Shown: positions 1 to 11,411 of the stretch, piece by piece
How the letters are laid out: every line of letters begins with the position of its first letter
Position numbering within the stretch: position 1 is the stretch's first letter
Source: Brachionus manjavacas
Taxonomy: Eukaryota > Rotifera > Eurotatoria > Ploima > Brachionidae
NCBI GenBank assembly: GCA_019054805.1
Contig: JAHQIY010000014.1
Coordinates: 806,001 to 870,000 of the forward strand
Length of the DNA stretch: 64,000 bases
Reading direction: 5' to 3'
Translations under genes and position numbers: made by a program
Notes under the pieces: model-generated
Databases searched by the model: none
What the model saw: only the letters and a program-made list of their open reading frames with translations
Told to the model about the DNA's origin: nothing

Positions 1-610
1 AGCACTTGGTGTCCGTATCTCGAGAAAGATGTTATCGAACTAGAAAAGGTGCAAAGAAGGGCCACAAAACTAATTTCAGGGCTTAAAAGCCTTGACTATA
101 CGCAACGTTTAAAAGACTTGGACTTGTGATCTAAAAACAAGGAGACAACGGGGAGATCTAATTCAAATGTGCAAATTGGCAAACAATCTAGAGAAAGTGA
201 ATTTTGTAAACGGACTAGATATCGGTTATGAATCAAGCTACAATTTAAGAAAGCATAGAAAATCAATTCATCGAGAGCAAGTTAGGAATTGTTTACCAAG
301 ATTTGACTTTTTTATTAATAGAGTTGTGAACGATTGGAACAGTCTACCGGTGGATGTGGTCGAAGCAAGAAGTTTGAACTGTTTCAAATCGAAACTTGAC
401 CAGAGGCTCTTTGAAAATCGTGAAGTATCTGCTACAGCTCAGTAGAGCTTGCTTGAATCTTATTCAAGTTGCAGATTATTTTTACTACTACTACTACTAA
501 CTCATAAAATAGTAATTATAATAGAAATTGTCCCTTTTATTTCCTAGTGGATAATGGGGAGGCGCTCATCTCCTATTCTAGTACATTAAATGTAATATTT
601 TTTTCTAATT
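1..610 (+). mobile_element. Non-LTR retrotransposon, 3' end of reverse transcriptase ORF plus 3'UTR (decayed)
   Basis: Bases 1-129 encode a conserved stretch seen downstream of reverse transcriptases of jockey/CR1-type LINEs (start STWCPYLEKDVIELEKVQRR, continuing to RATKLISGLKSLDYTQRL). A small indel near 124-135 breaks the frame, and the ORF resumes as LKTRRQRGDLIQMCK and runs to a TAG at 443-445. The tail carries the typical FFINRVVNDWNSLP block followed by a conserved FK..LD segment. After the stop come a short TAC trinucleotide run (about 483-495) and a block at 527-587 that recurs inverted at 21545-21606, so it is probably the element's 3'UTR. The element is cut by the window edge. The broken frame says this copy is dead. 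The clade is a guess. Confidence 0.8.
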
Positions 611-978
611 TTTTTATAATAAATTTTAATCCTTAGCATTGAATAGTTACAGCCATGGCCATTCATACAGTATTTTCATAATTTTTCATAATATTAAAAC
701 ACTGCTAATTTACACCGCATACTCTAAATACTTGTTTTGAAGCCTTGAGTCCGCATTTAAATCGTCAATATTAAGAAATAACAACTTATTTCATTTTTAA
801 ATTTTGTTCATTTTGGGCAACAGAATGTGATCTTCAAGTTTCCATTTATTTTATCGAAAAGAAAGCTAGAGATATGGCTTATCTTGTGCCAATAATCAAA
901 ACCAAAAAATTGTTTTTTAATTCTTTATTAAATAATGGTTCAACAAAAACTAAATAATTTTTCAGATTCTTTTGCTAT
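446..978. other. Gene-free spacer
   Basis: AT-rich sequence between the LINE stop codon and the last exon of the minus-strand MYBBP1A gene. It holds the LINE 3'UTR repeat block (527-587). I see no other supported coding sequence. The MYBBP1A 3'UTR must lie here. Confidence 0.6.
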
Positions 979-3900
979 TTAGGTAGATTTTACCGAGTTA
1001 ATCGTTCGATTACAAACTTGTATTAGATTCAGCAAGCGGCTTTTGTAAGCTTGTTTAAGCTTTGAGTCTTTTGAAACCAGAGTTAATTTTGACGAAAAGC
1101 TTTCTAGAAGATCACTTCTCAAAACAGATTTCTAAAAAAAAAAACAAATTTATACTTCATTCAAAAAGTTTTGGAAAAAAAAATTCTTACCGGTAAATTG
1201 AGGACCTTTGAGGCCAAGTTGAGAAAAGCATCCACAAATTTTATGTGTAAATTCTCATCTTTCAGGATGTCATCAGTAATTTTGTCAAAAAATTTAAAAA
1301 TTTTTTCAATCAACTGCTTCGATTCTGTTTGGCCTAGTTCAGATTCATTGAACATTTGAGCACTTATGCACTGATTCAAAGTGATCAAAGTAACTGTCTT
1401 TTTGTGAAGCTTGGTATCTGGTTGTGAGACAGAATCGATCATCTGTGAGATAATGGGCGCCGAATATGCCGAATGCCTGACTAAATACTCTTTGTACATG
1501 GCTGGATTTACCTTGGACTTTTCACTTTTTACCAAAAAAAATAGATATTAATAAAATTTTAATTTTTACTTTTATTTGGAATTACTTTTTTATTATATCA
1601 AGGTAAATAGTATTGAGTTTTTTTACAATATTGACAGATTCGGCCTCATTTGTTTGCGCTATGTGCTGGATCAAACGAACGCAAAACATGGATGTTTCGA
1701 TCAATGTTTTGGTTACATTCAAATGTATCGCTGAGCATTCTAACAAATAAGATAACAATTCGAAAAGATCGTCAATCTCTGGCATTTTGGACTCATTTAG
1801 TTTTTTGCATGTTTGCTTAATGTTTACCAAGAAGCCGAGAATTCTTTGGGAAATAAGTTTCAAGTCGGGCTTTGTCTGACTTTCGAACAGGATCTCTAAC
1901 AATGGTTTGATTGCATACTAAATTTGAAAAAATAAATGAAGCAAATAAGAGAAAAATTGATTAAATTAATTGATGAAAATTCTTTCTTTTTTTAAATGCG
2001 ATTATATGGGAAAAAAATTGAAAAATATTAAAATTTTCCATTTTTGCCAAAAGAAAAGAAAACAAATCTTCACCAAATAAAAAAATTTTAATAATATTTT
2101 ACTAATTAAACTTTATTTATTTTAATCCCAATGAAATGCTTTTGAAAAAGATGAAAAATTTCTATTTAGAAGATAATGCATTATTGGCTTTATGTATATT
2201 TTAAAAATTCCTTGCAGCTGAAAAGCGAATTAAAAGTATTAGTAATCTAAAAAAAATTGAAATTTTTTTCTTCTTTAAAATTCTTAACCTTGATCGATAA
2301 GCTAAATGATAGTGACAAAAATATATTTTTAAATACTGGTCAAATCATTTAAAGTAGGTTCATAAAAATTTAGATATCGAAAAGCTTTATTTTAAATATT
2401 GTTTATTTTAGCATTCTTTCATTGAAATCAATAAGAATTTTCAATTATTTACTTTAAAAAAATAATTTTTATATTGTAAATTTAGAAAAAAATAAATTAA
2501 AAAAACTATTTTACACAAAACAGTAAATTTGAATTTTATTACTTAAAAGTAACTTTTTTTCATGAAATTTTCCCTCAAATTAATTTTTTCTAGCATATTT
2601 AAAAAAAAAAAAATTTAAAAATGGATTTTTCAAAAAATTGAGTAAAATTTTTTTACTAAAATTTATGACAAATTGCGTAAAATTCAAATTATTTTTGAAA
2701 TATTTTTGATCTTTCACTTAAAGGATTCAGCGTTTTTTTAGATATTCATATCTGATCACCATAGTTAAAACTTAAATAAAAATATATAAATAACATAAAA
2801 AAATCTTCTTGAATTAAAGTATAGATTTGTTGGGTAATTTTCCAAAAATTTAAAACATTTTGTCATTTTTTTGTTAATAAAAAATTTCCTATTAAAATAA
2901 ATAGAATTATCAATAAAAAAAATATACAATTAGATAGGATCTTTTGGAAAAATTTTTGTAAAAATTTCTTCACTTACCGCAATCAAGTCCAGTCGATTGT
3001 TTGATTTAAATATTTCTTGTACTAGATCAAGAACTCTCAGTTTGTATTGCAAAAGGTCATTTTGTCGCTGTTTGTCTTTTTTTTTCACTTTGAACACTGC
3101 AGCAAGTGTTTCGTCCAATTTCATCATGGCATCATCATCCAAATCCGAATCGTCATCATCACTTTTGGCCACCGCGTTTCCTAGCGCTTTCATCAAGCTA
3201 TTTTTAAGTTCTTCATCAACGTGACCTTTCTCATCCTCAGATTCCGATGACGACTCGGATTCTTGGTCCTTTTTTTTTTCATTTTTGTCCGACGACGGAC
3301 TCATGGACACGTCTTCTATTCCACTCTCTTCTTCTTCGCTTTTTTTCGCCGACATAAACAAGTCGCCTTTGATCATGCTCTCTTCCAGTTCTTCCTCTTC
3401 TTCTGACACTTCTTCATCCTCCATATCTTCCTCCTCTTCCAGCAGATCCTCGTCGCTCTCCGGACTCAACAGGTCCACGATCAATTTCACCGAATTTACA
3501 CTCAACTTGGGCAGTAGCTTTTTGAATTGATTCTTGACCACATTTCGTATGGAAGTTGTATTCAATGTGAACAAATTGAGCAGCATTTCGACCAGCACGT
3601 CAATCCACTCAAATTCGTCATCATCACATTTCTTTTTCTTTTTTGACTTTTTACCTTTTTCTTCCTCATATTTTTGCACACAAATTTCAATATCATCCAA
3701 ACTCTGCTTGGTGCTTTTGGTAGAGTCGAACATGCGGAAAAATTCAACTAGCACACACATGGAAAAAGATTGGTAGACTATCTTGTTGTCTGCTTCACTT
3801 TTCTCCTTTGAATTCAAAGTTTTCAACAATTTTATTGACAGTTCACTCAAATTGGCGAGTTCTTTTTCTTTTCCGGCTAATTTGTCCGCTAGTGGTGACT

Positions 3901-5650
3901 TTTTGGCCACGACCAGCTGCCTAATACTCTCACATGCATTTATTAACAAACCACTTAAATCCACTTGATTGTTATTTTGTTTGTACAAAATGGCACCAAT
4001 AAAGTCCATTAGACGCTCTCTTAAATTGCTTGATAATTTTTCCGACTTGACCAAGCGAGTTCCGAGCTCGAATTGGTCAAATTTTTTGCCATTGACATCA
4101 AAATAAGAGTTAAGAGACAAATAGTACAACATGTTGGCTATCAGTTGGTCATTGTCCGCGTAATTGAGACTGGCACGAGCCAAATTGTTTATCTGATTGA
4201 GCATCCATGTTTCTTTTAGGACAAGCTCGTCCGTCATGGCTTCTTTTTCTGGACCACTTTTTAACTTTTCACACTCAATAAAATCTTTGTAACAAAAATC
4301 TTTTGTTAAAAATTTGAACAGCTTGAGCTGAGACTTTTTGTTTAGGACAGAGACTATTGAGCTGACCAAGTCGGACATGTCGTGGTAATTTTTGGAATAA
4401 GCGAGCATTTTGATCACCAAATCAGCGCCCAAAGTCGATTCAGCATCGACCAGCTCTGCTTCTTTGCATTTAACGATTTCAATCAAGCTACGTTTTATGT
4501 CCGTGCGGAACAACTCGTTTAGATTGGACATACGGTTGGACAAGTGATGGACAAATATTTGGATGACATTTTCCGAGGTGAGAAGTGCACCGTAGAAAAT
4601 GGAGCTGTAGTTTTGTTTATTTACTTGGCTCAGGGAATACAAGAACAATTTGAAGGCTAAAAGCTTTTTTTCCATTTCTTTTCTGGTCGCCAGCTTGGCC
4701 TCGATTAGATCACTCCATATTTGTTTGTAGAAAATTTGATCTGAATTTGTCAAATAATCGATTAAGTCTGTGATCAGAGGTTGGATGTTTGGCAAAGATT
4801 CGGTCGATTGACTTATCAATTCGTAGAAGAAATCAAAGTTACTTGCTTGCAGAATTGTTTTGAGCTTGAGGTTTTTTTTTTCCAAAAATTTTCTTGTTTC
4901 CATGTTGGCCGAGTTTAGGCACAGCAGCAAAATGTCCAGAGAATCTTTGACCGATTTGGCTTTTTCGCCCAGATTGAACGCGTCCACAATGTCCGCGTCC
5001 AATTCGGCAAAAACAATGTCCATTTTGTTGATGGTGCTTATTTTTTTTATCAGCAAACACTCGGCCTGAAGGTAAATGCTCTGAGTGTGCTGTTTAAATT
5101 CCGGATTTTTTCGGAATTCATTTAGGTCCTTGAGCAAAATTTTCAACTCATTGTCTTTCAATAAATTGAATCGATTCGACTGAATCCAGCACAGATAAAC
5201 GAATACCAGACCTATTTGCATGTGTCTTAGCTCTTCTTTGGTCAATTGGGAATCAAGCAGGTTCAAGTTGGACTTGGCCAATTCGAATATGCTTTGAAAA
5301 CTGATGTGTGAGAAATAATTGATGATTTCGGTCAAGCATGAGGAGAAACCGATTCTGGAGCATTTGCGGTTGGATGCGAGACCGCGGATCAATCGGTTAA
5401 GGACATAGTTTATTTGTTCTTTGTTCTTGACCGGGTCTTGATCACTTAAATATTTGATAATTTGTTGAACACCGTCTAGTCGAGTGTTTTGGTTGAATTC
5501 GGATAGTTTCCAAAATGCTTCCATCATTTTGGCGTGTTCTTTGGAATTTTTGGCGCCATTTTTTTTCAAAATTCCATTCGATTCTGATTTTGATTTGTCT
5601 TTTTTGCGCTCTTTCTTGGACGCCTGTGGCTGACCATTCATTTCCTGCAT
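979..5650 (-). CDS. MYBBP1A: MYB-binding protein 1A / DNA polymerase phi (Pol5) family, nucleolar
   Basis: Four exons in transcript order: 5650-2978, 1917-1586, 1524-1191, 1131-979 (stop TAA 981-979). All junctions are GT-AG and phases agree (0, 2, 0), giving about 1163 residues against about 1330 in human. The first exon starts at ATG 5650 with a Lys-rich basic N-terminus, then a long helical-repeat region typical of the Pol5/MYBBP1A family. Near residue 735-765 there is a strongly acidic stretch (runs of Glu/Asp), followed by further Asp/Glu/Ser clusters. Exon 1 ends in RVLDLVQEIF...LDLIA and exon 2 resumes YAIKPLLEILF, matching the family order across the splice. Family members act in the nucleolus in ribosome biogenesis and as transcription co-regulators. 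Intron 1 is long (1060 bp); the other two are 61 and 59 bp. A bare AG acceptor lies at 5683-5682, just upstream of the start. The missing part of that first intron could hide a small exon, but phase does not require one. Confidence 0.9.
1918..2977 (-). other. Long intron 1 of MYBBP1A
   Basis: 1060 bp of AT-rich sequence between donor (reverse strand GTAAGT at 2977) and acceptor (TTTAG at 1918). Most introns in this window are near 55 bp, so this one is unusually long. I see no coding sequence, tRNA-like boxes or clear transposon ends in it. Confidence 0.7.
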
Positions 5651-6535
5651 TCTTTTATTTATTTAGACTTTTTTATATTCTCTAAAACAAAAAAAAATAA
5701 TTTTATTTTTAATTTTTAATAATTTTTACCAAGGAGAAAACGTGTATTAAAATTCACGTGAATTAAAATATTTCAAAGTATACATGGATAAATAGGGCTG
5801 TGCGAGCAGATTGCAATTTTTTTCCAAACTGGCTTCAATAAAAATTTTAAATGAAAAATTGTTTATTAATTAAGTTCTCTAAAATAGTCTTGAAAAATCT
5901 ATACAAAGTTAACAAAACCTTGATAATTCTAAACAATAATTAAAATACAAAATACTTATTTTTATAAACATTATTTTTCATAACAGCATTCAATTAAGCT
6001 TAGCAAGTTTTCTTAAAAAAATTTTCAATTCTAAGAAAATATTTTAGATTCAAGAATTTGTGAAGCTTTAAAATACTAAAGGGTCTTAAATTATTATAAT
6101 CAGCTCGTCACTTTTTTTAGCTGGAAATAACTGATCTTAAAAATAAATTGAAAAATAAAAATTTAATTTTTGAAATTTTTTTTTGCCAAATAAAATAAAG
6201 TTAATTCAAATTATATTTTATTTAAATCGGTTATAGTTTAATTTTGTATATTTTACATTTTTTTTTAAAATTAGATTAAAAAAATGACTCAAAATTTGAT
6301 TTAATGATTTGATTTAGTTTTAAGTTAAATTACAGCATTAAAATTTATCATAATTTTCAGGATTTGACTTTAATTTTATACAAATAAACAATTTAAAATA
6401 ATCATTAGTCTTCCAACTTTCTTTTAAAATAAATAAAAAATTTTAATTAATAAATTTTAACATTTTTTAACGGTTTTATAAAATTCAGGACGTGAGAGCA
6501 TAAAATTATTTTAAATAATCTAACAAATTTTTTCT
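5651..6535. other. AT-rich intergenic, nothing recognised
   Basis: Upstream of the minus-strand MYBBP1A gene. It probably contains that gene's promoter, including the acceptor-like pyrimidine tract and AG at 5683-5682. No ORF, repeat or RNA gene could be supported. Confidence 0.5.
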
Positions 6536-6572
6536 AGAAAATCAAAATTAGTTCTCTGGATACAACATAGTG
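6536..6572 (+). repeat. 37-bp direct repeat, copy 1
   Basis: Identical over 37 bp to 8098-8134 (core TTAGTTCTCTGGATACAACA). The copies are 1562 bp apart and bracket a MULE transposase relic and an ACGTAAA-rich block. They may be the remains of a dispersed repeat or of the ends of a composite insertion. Confidence 0.85.
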
Positions 6573-6733
6573 AAAAATTCATTTCCGTTTCCATTTTCAA
6601 GGTTAACCAACAGGCTGGTTCCCATGCCATGAAAGACTGATTAACTCTTCATTTATTTTATTTTATAAAATTAAAGAATAAAAATTACCAAGTATTATTA
6701 AATTTCGTAATTTTCTAGCTGAGTTACGAAAAA

Positions 6734-7105
6734 ATGATTTGGAAACCCAAGAAAAGTATACTTGAATTGCAACAGTGTTGCTCAGAAAGCGAAAGTTTCT
6801 CTGAAGAAACTGAAAAAGATAAAGCTTTTGTTGTCAAATTTGATCATGGTGTTGACAAAGATAAACTAATTTTTTTAGATTGTTTATTGCAACAAAGCTA
6901 ATTACTAATTAATAAAACCAAGTCTATTCATTCTACGGTTGATGGCACTTATAAACTAGTTTTTCAGGGATTTCCAGTTTTAGTGATCGTTACAACAGAC
7001 AAAAAAAAACATTTTCTTCCATTCAGAATTGCAGTCACTTCCAATTAAACTTATGGAGATTTTGAGTTAAGAGAAATTTTTTCTTATAGTACAACAATAG
7101 TTATA
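6734..7105 (+). pseudogene. MULE-type (Mutator-like) transposase relic
   Basis: An ORF starts at ATG 6734 and stops after 55 codons (6899-6901). Reading resumes after a frame change as STVDGTYKLVFQGFPVLVI then TTDKKKHFLPFRIAVTSN, a pattern I recognise from MULE transposase core domains (DGTYK carrying the first catalytic Asp, then W/FQGFPVL..TTD). Further stop codons follow, then TYGDFELREIF and IVIAD, which would align with the second Asp region. Several stops and shifts show it is inactive. The start and end are approximate. Terminal inverted repeats were not found; the 37-bp direct repeats at 6536 and 8098 flank the region. Confidence 0.7.
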
Positions 7106-7529
7106 GCTGATTGAAGATTGTTTTCTAATTGATCTTCCAATTTTCAATGGATGTCTACCACCAAGACAGAAAGCATCATCACACTAAAAAGTAATTATAA
7201 ATAGTTTAAAATAACATAATTCAGAATACATTTTTCAGAATAGTTTGGCATTTTTCAAAAACTACAACTGTTGTCTCATCAACGTGAATGTATTCTTTAA
7301 AATCACAGTCCCCATAACGATAATACCAAATCAAAGCAATTGTGTCGATAATTGATTTTCAAAAAAGCTTGGGTCACGAAAAATCTTATAAAGAACATTT
7401 AAAAAAGGCTTTTAAAATACTTTTCTTCATCAAAATTTAAATATTCAAAAAAAAGGCAATCAAAATAGTAAATGAAAAAAATGGAGAACGGTCTAATCAC
7501 AAAAAATATATAAAATAAAACTCATAAAT

Positions 7530-7615
7530 TTACATTTACTTAAGTTTTTTTACTTATTTTTTATTTATTTTTTACTTATTTTTTTACTTATTTTTTACTT
7601 ATTTTTTTACTTTTT
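7530..7615 (+). repeat. Low-complexity TTTTTACTTATT tandem tract
   Basis: Roughly six imperfect copies of a 10-14 bp unit of the form TTTTTTACTTATT in tandem, merging into the ACGTAAA-rich block that follows. Confidence 0.8.
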
Positions 7616-7978
7616 TTTAAACTATATTTTACGTAAATTTATTAATTAGGATTTCATGTTTAACATAAATTTACGTAAAATTACGTTTTTCTTTTTTTTG
7701 AATAAAAATAGTTAAAAATTTAAAAAATGTTTATATTTAGAAACAAGAAGAAAAAGAAAAACAGCAGCTTTTTGGTCCTTTTTGAATTTCCTTTAAATGA
7801 GCAAATTTACGTAAAATAACGGAATTTATCGTATAATTACGTCAATAAACGTTAATTTTCAAAATTATCTTTACGAAAAAATGCGCAATTTTACTTATTT
7901 TTGCGTAAATATCTGTCAATTATCGTTATTTTACGTAAATTCACGTAAAATCATCATGGCGTAGAAGGACTGTATATT
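7616..7978. repeat. ACGTAAA-rich foldback repeat, copy 1
   Basis: Many copies of TTTACGTAAA, ACGTAAAATTACG and related palindromic words at both ends of the block, with a less structured middle (7740-7790). The right end ends in a region resembling the right ends at 20975-21024, 35185-35222 and 54088-54146, each with ACGTAAA-like words followed within about 30 bp by CTGTAT or a close variant. It is likely a short non-autonomous foldback element. The arms here are too degraded to align cleanly. Confidence 0.6.
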
Positions 7979-8097
7979 TAAGAAAGAGAAAATTCTAGAA
8001 AGGTCGCTTGAGGTTTATTTTTTGTTAAGTTATTGTGATTCAGCTATTTTGCTCCAATTTATTTAATAAACATATCATTCAAAAAAAATTTTTTTCC

Positions 8098-8134
8098 AGA
8101 AAATCAAAATTAGTTCTCTGGATACAACATAGTG
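8098..8134 (+). repeat. 37-bp direct repeat, copy 2
   Basis: Identical to 6536-6572. The sequence right after it (8190-8350) is itself related to 53220-53390, so this copy may sit at the edge of a larger dispersed repeat. Confidence 0.85.
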
Positions 8135-8189
8135 CGAATTCGTTGTTCCATTATTGACCAAATTCTGGTAAAACTCTCAAAATTTAAAA

Positions 8190-8350
8190 GAATTTTAATT
8201 TCGATATATTCAAGTGTAGTGCATTTTGCACATTTTCAGGAGACTTAGACAAGTGATGCAACTATACTGCAACTGTACCATGTTGGATTAACAGAAATAA
8301 TTTTGAAACTAAATTTTTTTCTGTTCTTTTGTACTGAATTTCACAAAACC
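8190..8350 (+). repeat. Dispersed repeat shared with 53220-53390
   Basis: Two blocks match the region at 53.2 kb in the same order and orientation: TATTCAAGTGTAGTGCATTT against TATTCGAGCGTGTGGATTTT, and about 100 bp later TTTCTGTTCTTTTGTACTGA against TTTCTGTTCTCTTATACTGA with the following TTCACAAAAC in both. Type unknown. Confidence 0.6.
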
Positions 8351-8646
8351 TTTTTTAGCAACCTTATTAAAAATAATTTATTTTAGATCTATAAATCTAT
8401 AAATATTTATCTCATATTTTTAAAACCTTTCTTTTTATTTTTTTGTTCACCCACTTTCTATTTTTTAGTTCTTAGTGATCTTTCAAATTCATTCATTGCA
8501 AAATTTTGATGGGTTAAATTTTTTGGGGGTGACAAATTTAATTTTTTTAAGATGACAAAAATAACTAAAAGTGGTGACTAATTTAATCTATTTTACCTGA
8601 CAATAAAAAACTAATTATTCTGACAAAAAAACTAAACGACTAACAA

Positions 8647-8664
8647 ATATATATATATATATAT
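8647..8664. repeat. (AT)9 microsatellite
   Basis: Nine perfect AT dinucleotide units. Confidence 0.95.
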
Positions 8665-9509
8665 GACTATTTAATAATTTTGCACTGACAAAATTTTATT
8701 CATTTTTATTTTATTTTATTTTAGTTTTAATTAAGCTATTTAATTCGACTTGAGTGGAAATCAAAAGTAATGACCCTTTGCTTCACAAGGAGTGAATAAG
8801 GAAAAAAAAAGAAAGCTATTTAGTAATTTAATTCTCTAAGATTGTAAGGAATGAACTTAAATTGTGACGTTTTCTCATAGTTAACTCTAGCTTGATGATG
8901 AGATTTGGACAAAACGGTTTGTCATAATCGTCTGGAGCTTCCTTCTGATTTTGGTGCTACAGTTCAAGATTTTGATTTTTATTATGACCCCAAAATCATT
9001 AATTTGTCAAAAAAGTATTTTTGTCACTTAAATCATTATTTTATCAGTCAATTAATTTATTTGTCATCATATGTAGTTTTTTTGTCAGTCCATTAATTGA
9101 TGGCCAATTTTGATTAGAAATGGTAAACACTTTTTTTACATATTAATTTTCTGAATGAAGAATTAGAACTACGACTCCAAAGGTATCTTAAAAAATGATT
9201 ATTTTGAAGAACCAAGCTACAAAATCAGTCAAATTTAATTTTTATAAAGTTAAAAAATTATTCTATTTGAATTAATATTCAATACAATTAGTTAAAAAGC
9301 TTTTCTTAATTATTTAATCTTTCACAATCTTTAGATATATAGTTCACTATTATTTTTAGTATTCTTAACATCTGTTTAATTAATTTTGTACTTAAAAAAA
9401 AACAATATTAAATTGTGCAAAATTTAGATAAATAATAAAATGAATATAAATTTAAAATTTTAAAAAATCGCCGAACATGGCGTTAAATTTGAAATCAATA
9501 AAAATAAAG

Positions 9510-10122
9510 GGGTCTAGTGGAAAATGTGAACAATTGTTCACGAAAAAATGTGACCATGAGTATCAAGTCCAAAATGTGAACATTTTGTTCACATAATCTC
9601 TGGTCACATATTTGGTGACCAAAATAGATAAATAAAAAAATTAGAAAAATTTTTCGTGACCAGTTTTTATTTTTTGTGAACATTAATTTTAGAAAAGTTT
9701 AATTTTAAATTCAAATGAAAAAAAAAAGATAAATTCCAATTCCTATTTTTATTAATTTTTATGTTTTTTTGCCATATGCAACTTTACACCCTTGATGTTT
9801 TTCATTAATTTTCCACATAAATCACACGGTACAGGGTTTGCATGTTTGCTGAGTGCTGTTTTTACTACATTCAAAGTTTATTGAGAAGTAGTATTCATGC
9901 ACTTCAGCATCTTGCTAGTGTTTTTAAATTTTTGTCTTATTTAAATTATTTAATTTTTATTTTTTTAATCTAAAATTTGGTGAACATTTTTTTTTTACGT
10001 GACCAGCTTATGGTCACCAAATATGTGACCAGAGATTATGTGAACAAAATGTTCACATTTTGGACTTGATACTCATGGTCACATTTTTTTGTGAACAATT
10101 GTTCACATTTTCCACTAGACCC
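9510..10122. mobile_element. MITE with 112-bp terminal inverted repeats and 8-bp target duplication (family with 49086-49264)
   Basis: The left terminus 9510-9621 is the reverse complement of 10011-10122 with one mismatch that I see. The ends read GGGTCTAGTGG inward. The flanks AAATAAAG at 9502-9509 and 10123-10130 form an 8-bp target-site duplication. Each terminus is packed with palindromes: GTGAACAATTGTTCAC (9526-9541 and 10091-10106), a near-palindrome around AACATTTTGTTCAC, and TTTGGTGACCA/TGGTCACCAAA. The 389-bp middle has no transposase. An 8-bp duplication suggests the hAT or Mutator-like superfamilies; the long termini favour Mutator-like, but the superfamily is inference. The nearly identical termini suggest a fairly recent insertion. 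Confidence 0.95.
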
Positions 10123-10631
10123 AAATAAAGTTTACTATAAAAATTAATGAAAAATTAATAATTAGAAAAAAAACAATTTCTGCTTTTATTTTCAATTAAT
10201 TTTGCTAATAACTTGTTGTTTGCTAAATTAGTTTTAAATATGACTATTTTTAATTTGTATTTTGACAAATAAATACGGTAATGAATTTTTTTACCTTTTT
10301 GATTGTAAAAACTAAAAATGAATGAACCATTGGTTTTTTTGTTCAACAAAAAAAAATTAAAAATTGAATTTTTTAAATATTAAAGCATTTATTTAGAAGT
10401 TATTAATTAAAAGCAAACAAAAAAATAAATAAATTAAACTAATTTTAACCAGAGGCAACTTTTTTAATGCACAAGATCACTTTGATATAAAAAATTACTT
10501 TATTTAAAAAAGTTGACTTTTTACAATTAATCCAAGTAGAGTAGATAAAAAACCGTGGTTTCTACTCAAAAAAAAGTCTACAATTTTTTCTAAATAAAGG
10601 CTCAACAAAAAAAATTAAGTTAGCTGAAAAT

Positions 10632-11411
10632 TCAATGATTCAGCTTAAGTCCAAGACTGGTCAAAGCTTTCCTAAATTCTTTGTAATTTACTTTTCCTTG
10701 TTCGTCCAAATTATCGAATTTTTCAAAAAATATCTTAGCATCCATATTAGTATAATTTGTTCCAAATTTTTCATTAATTAATTGGAAAATTTTTTTCGCT
10801 TTGGTCAACGAAATTTTTCCAGTCTTCTCCTTGTCTGCTTTTTTGACTATTTTTTCCAAAATTTGATTGACTTTATCCTCAGGACGTTTTTCCTTTTTTG
10901 CTTGACTGTTCTTTACCTCGCTACAGTCACTATGCTCGTGATCACTGTTGCCCGATTCGGATCGATGGTTAATGATGACATTATCGTCTATAAAATTGAC
11001 AACATTGCCTCTAGGAAAGTAGAATGCCACAACATAGATGCCACCATTGTTTGCCTGGCTGACGCCAACACCCAATTTTTGCGAACTCTTCCAAACTATT
11101 TGAGTAAAGTGACTTGTCATGGTTGGTAATGCTGGATTATTTAGATCGATTTTGGATTTTTTGATCCAGTAGTCAATTATGTGCTTGGCATCGTACAGTC
11201 CATCATCTGACTCAAAGTAGTACAAGTTTTCTCCAACAACCTCATCTTCGCTGTTCTGCAATTTAGACTTATTTTGAGCTAAGTGGTCAGCGTGTTTTTG
11301 GGCTCTATGTGACAAGTTTGGGTCCAATTCCAACGGATGAACATTGCCAAATTTTTGTCTCAAATTGTTGTGTTCTGCCAGAAGCTCTTCTGAAAAATTC
11401 AGCACGCTCAT
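10632..11411 (-). CDS. GAPR-1/GLIPR2-like CAP domain protein with C-terminal EF-hands
   Basis: A single exon of 259 residues from ATG 11411. Residues 2-150 form a CAP/SCP domain of the Golgi-associated GAPR-1 (GLIPR2) type: FSEELLAEHNNLRQKFGNVH at the start, GENLYY, HFTQIVWK and the closing YFPRGNVVNF...NV block. There is no signal peptide, as in GLIPR2, which is cytosolic and Golgi-membrane associated. After a charged His/Glu/Lys linker (about 150-185) come two EF-hand units. The second loop (NLDEQGKVNYKE) has good ligand positions 1, 3, 5, 6 and 12. The first (DKEKTGKISLTK) lacks the acidic residue at position 12 and is probably degenerate. Human GLIPR2 ends after the CAP domain, so the EF-hand tail is an addition. 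No introns, unlike most neighbours, which could reflect retroposition. Confidence 0.9.
   Translation of the reverse strand: MSVLNFSEELLAEHNNLRQKFGNVHPLELDPNLSHRAQKHADHLAQNKSKLQNSEDEVVGENLYYFESDDGLYDAKHIIDYWIKKSKIDLNNPALPTMTSHFTQIVWKSSQKLGVGVSQANNGGIYVVAFYFPRGNVVNFIDDNVIINHRSESGNSDHEHSDCSEVKNSQAKKEKRPEDKVNQILEKIVKKADKEKTGKISLTKAKKIFQLINEKFGTNYTNMDAKIFFEKFDNLDEQGKVNYKEFRKALTSLGLKLNH

Noticed and set aside
3285..3776. Plus-strand Ser-rich open frames inside MYBBP1A
   Set aside because: They are antisense to the acidic Glu/Asp codon runs of the MYBBP1A gene.
9495..9683. Minus-strand open frame of 62 codons
   Set aside because: It lies across the left terminal repeat of the 613-bp MITE and has no coding features.
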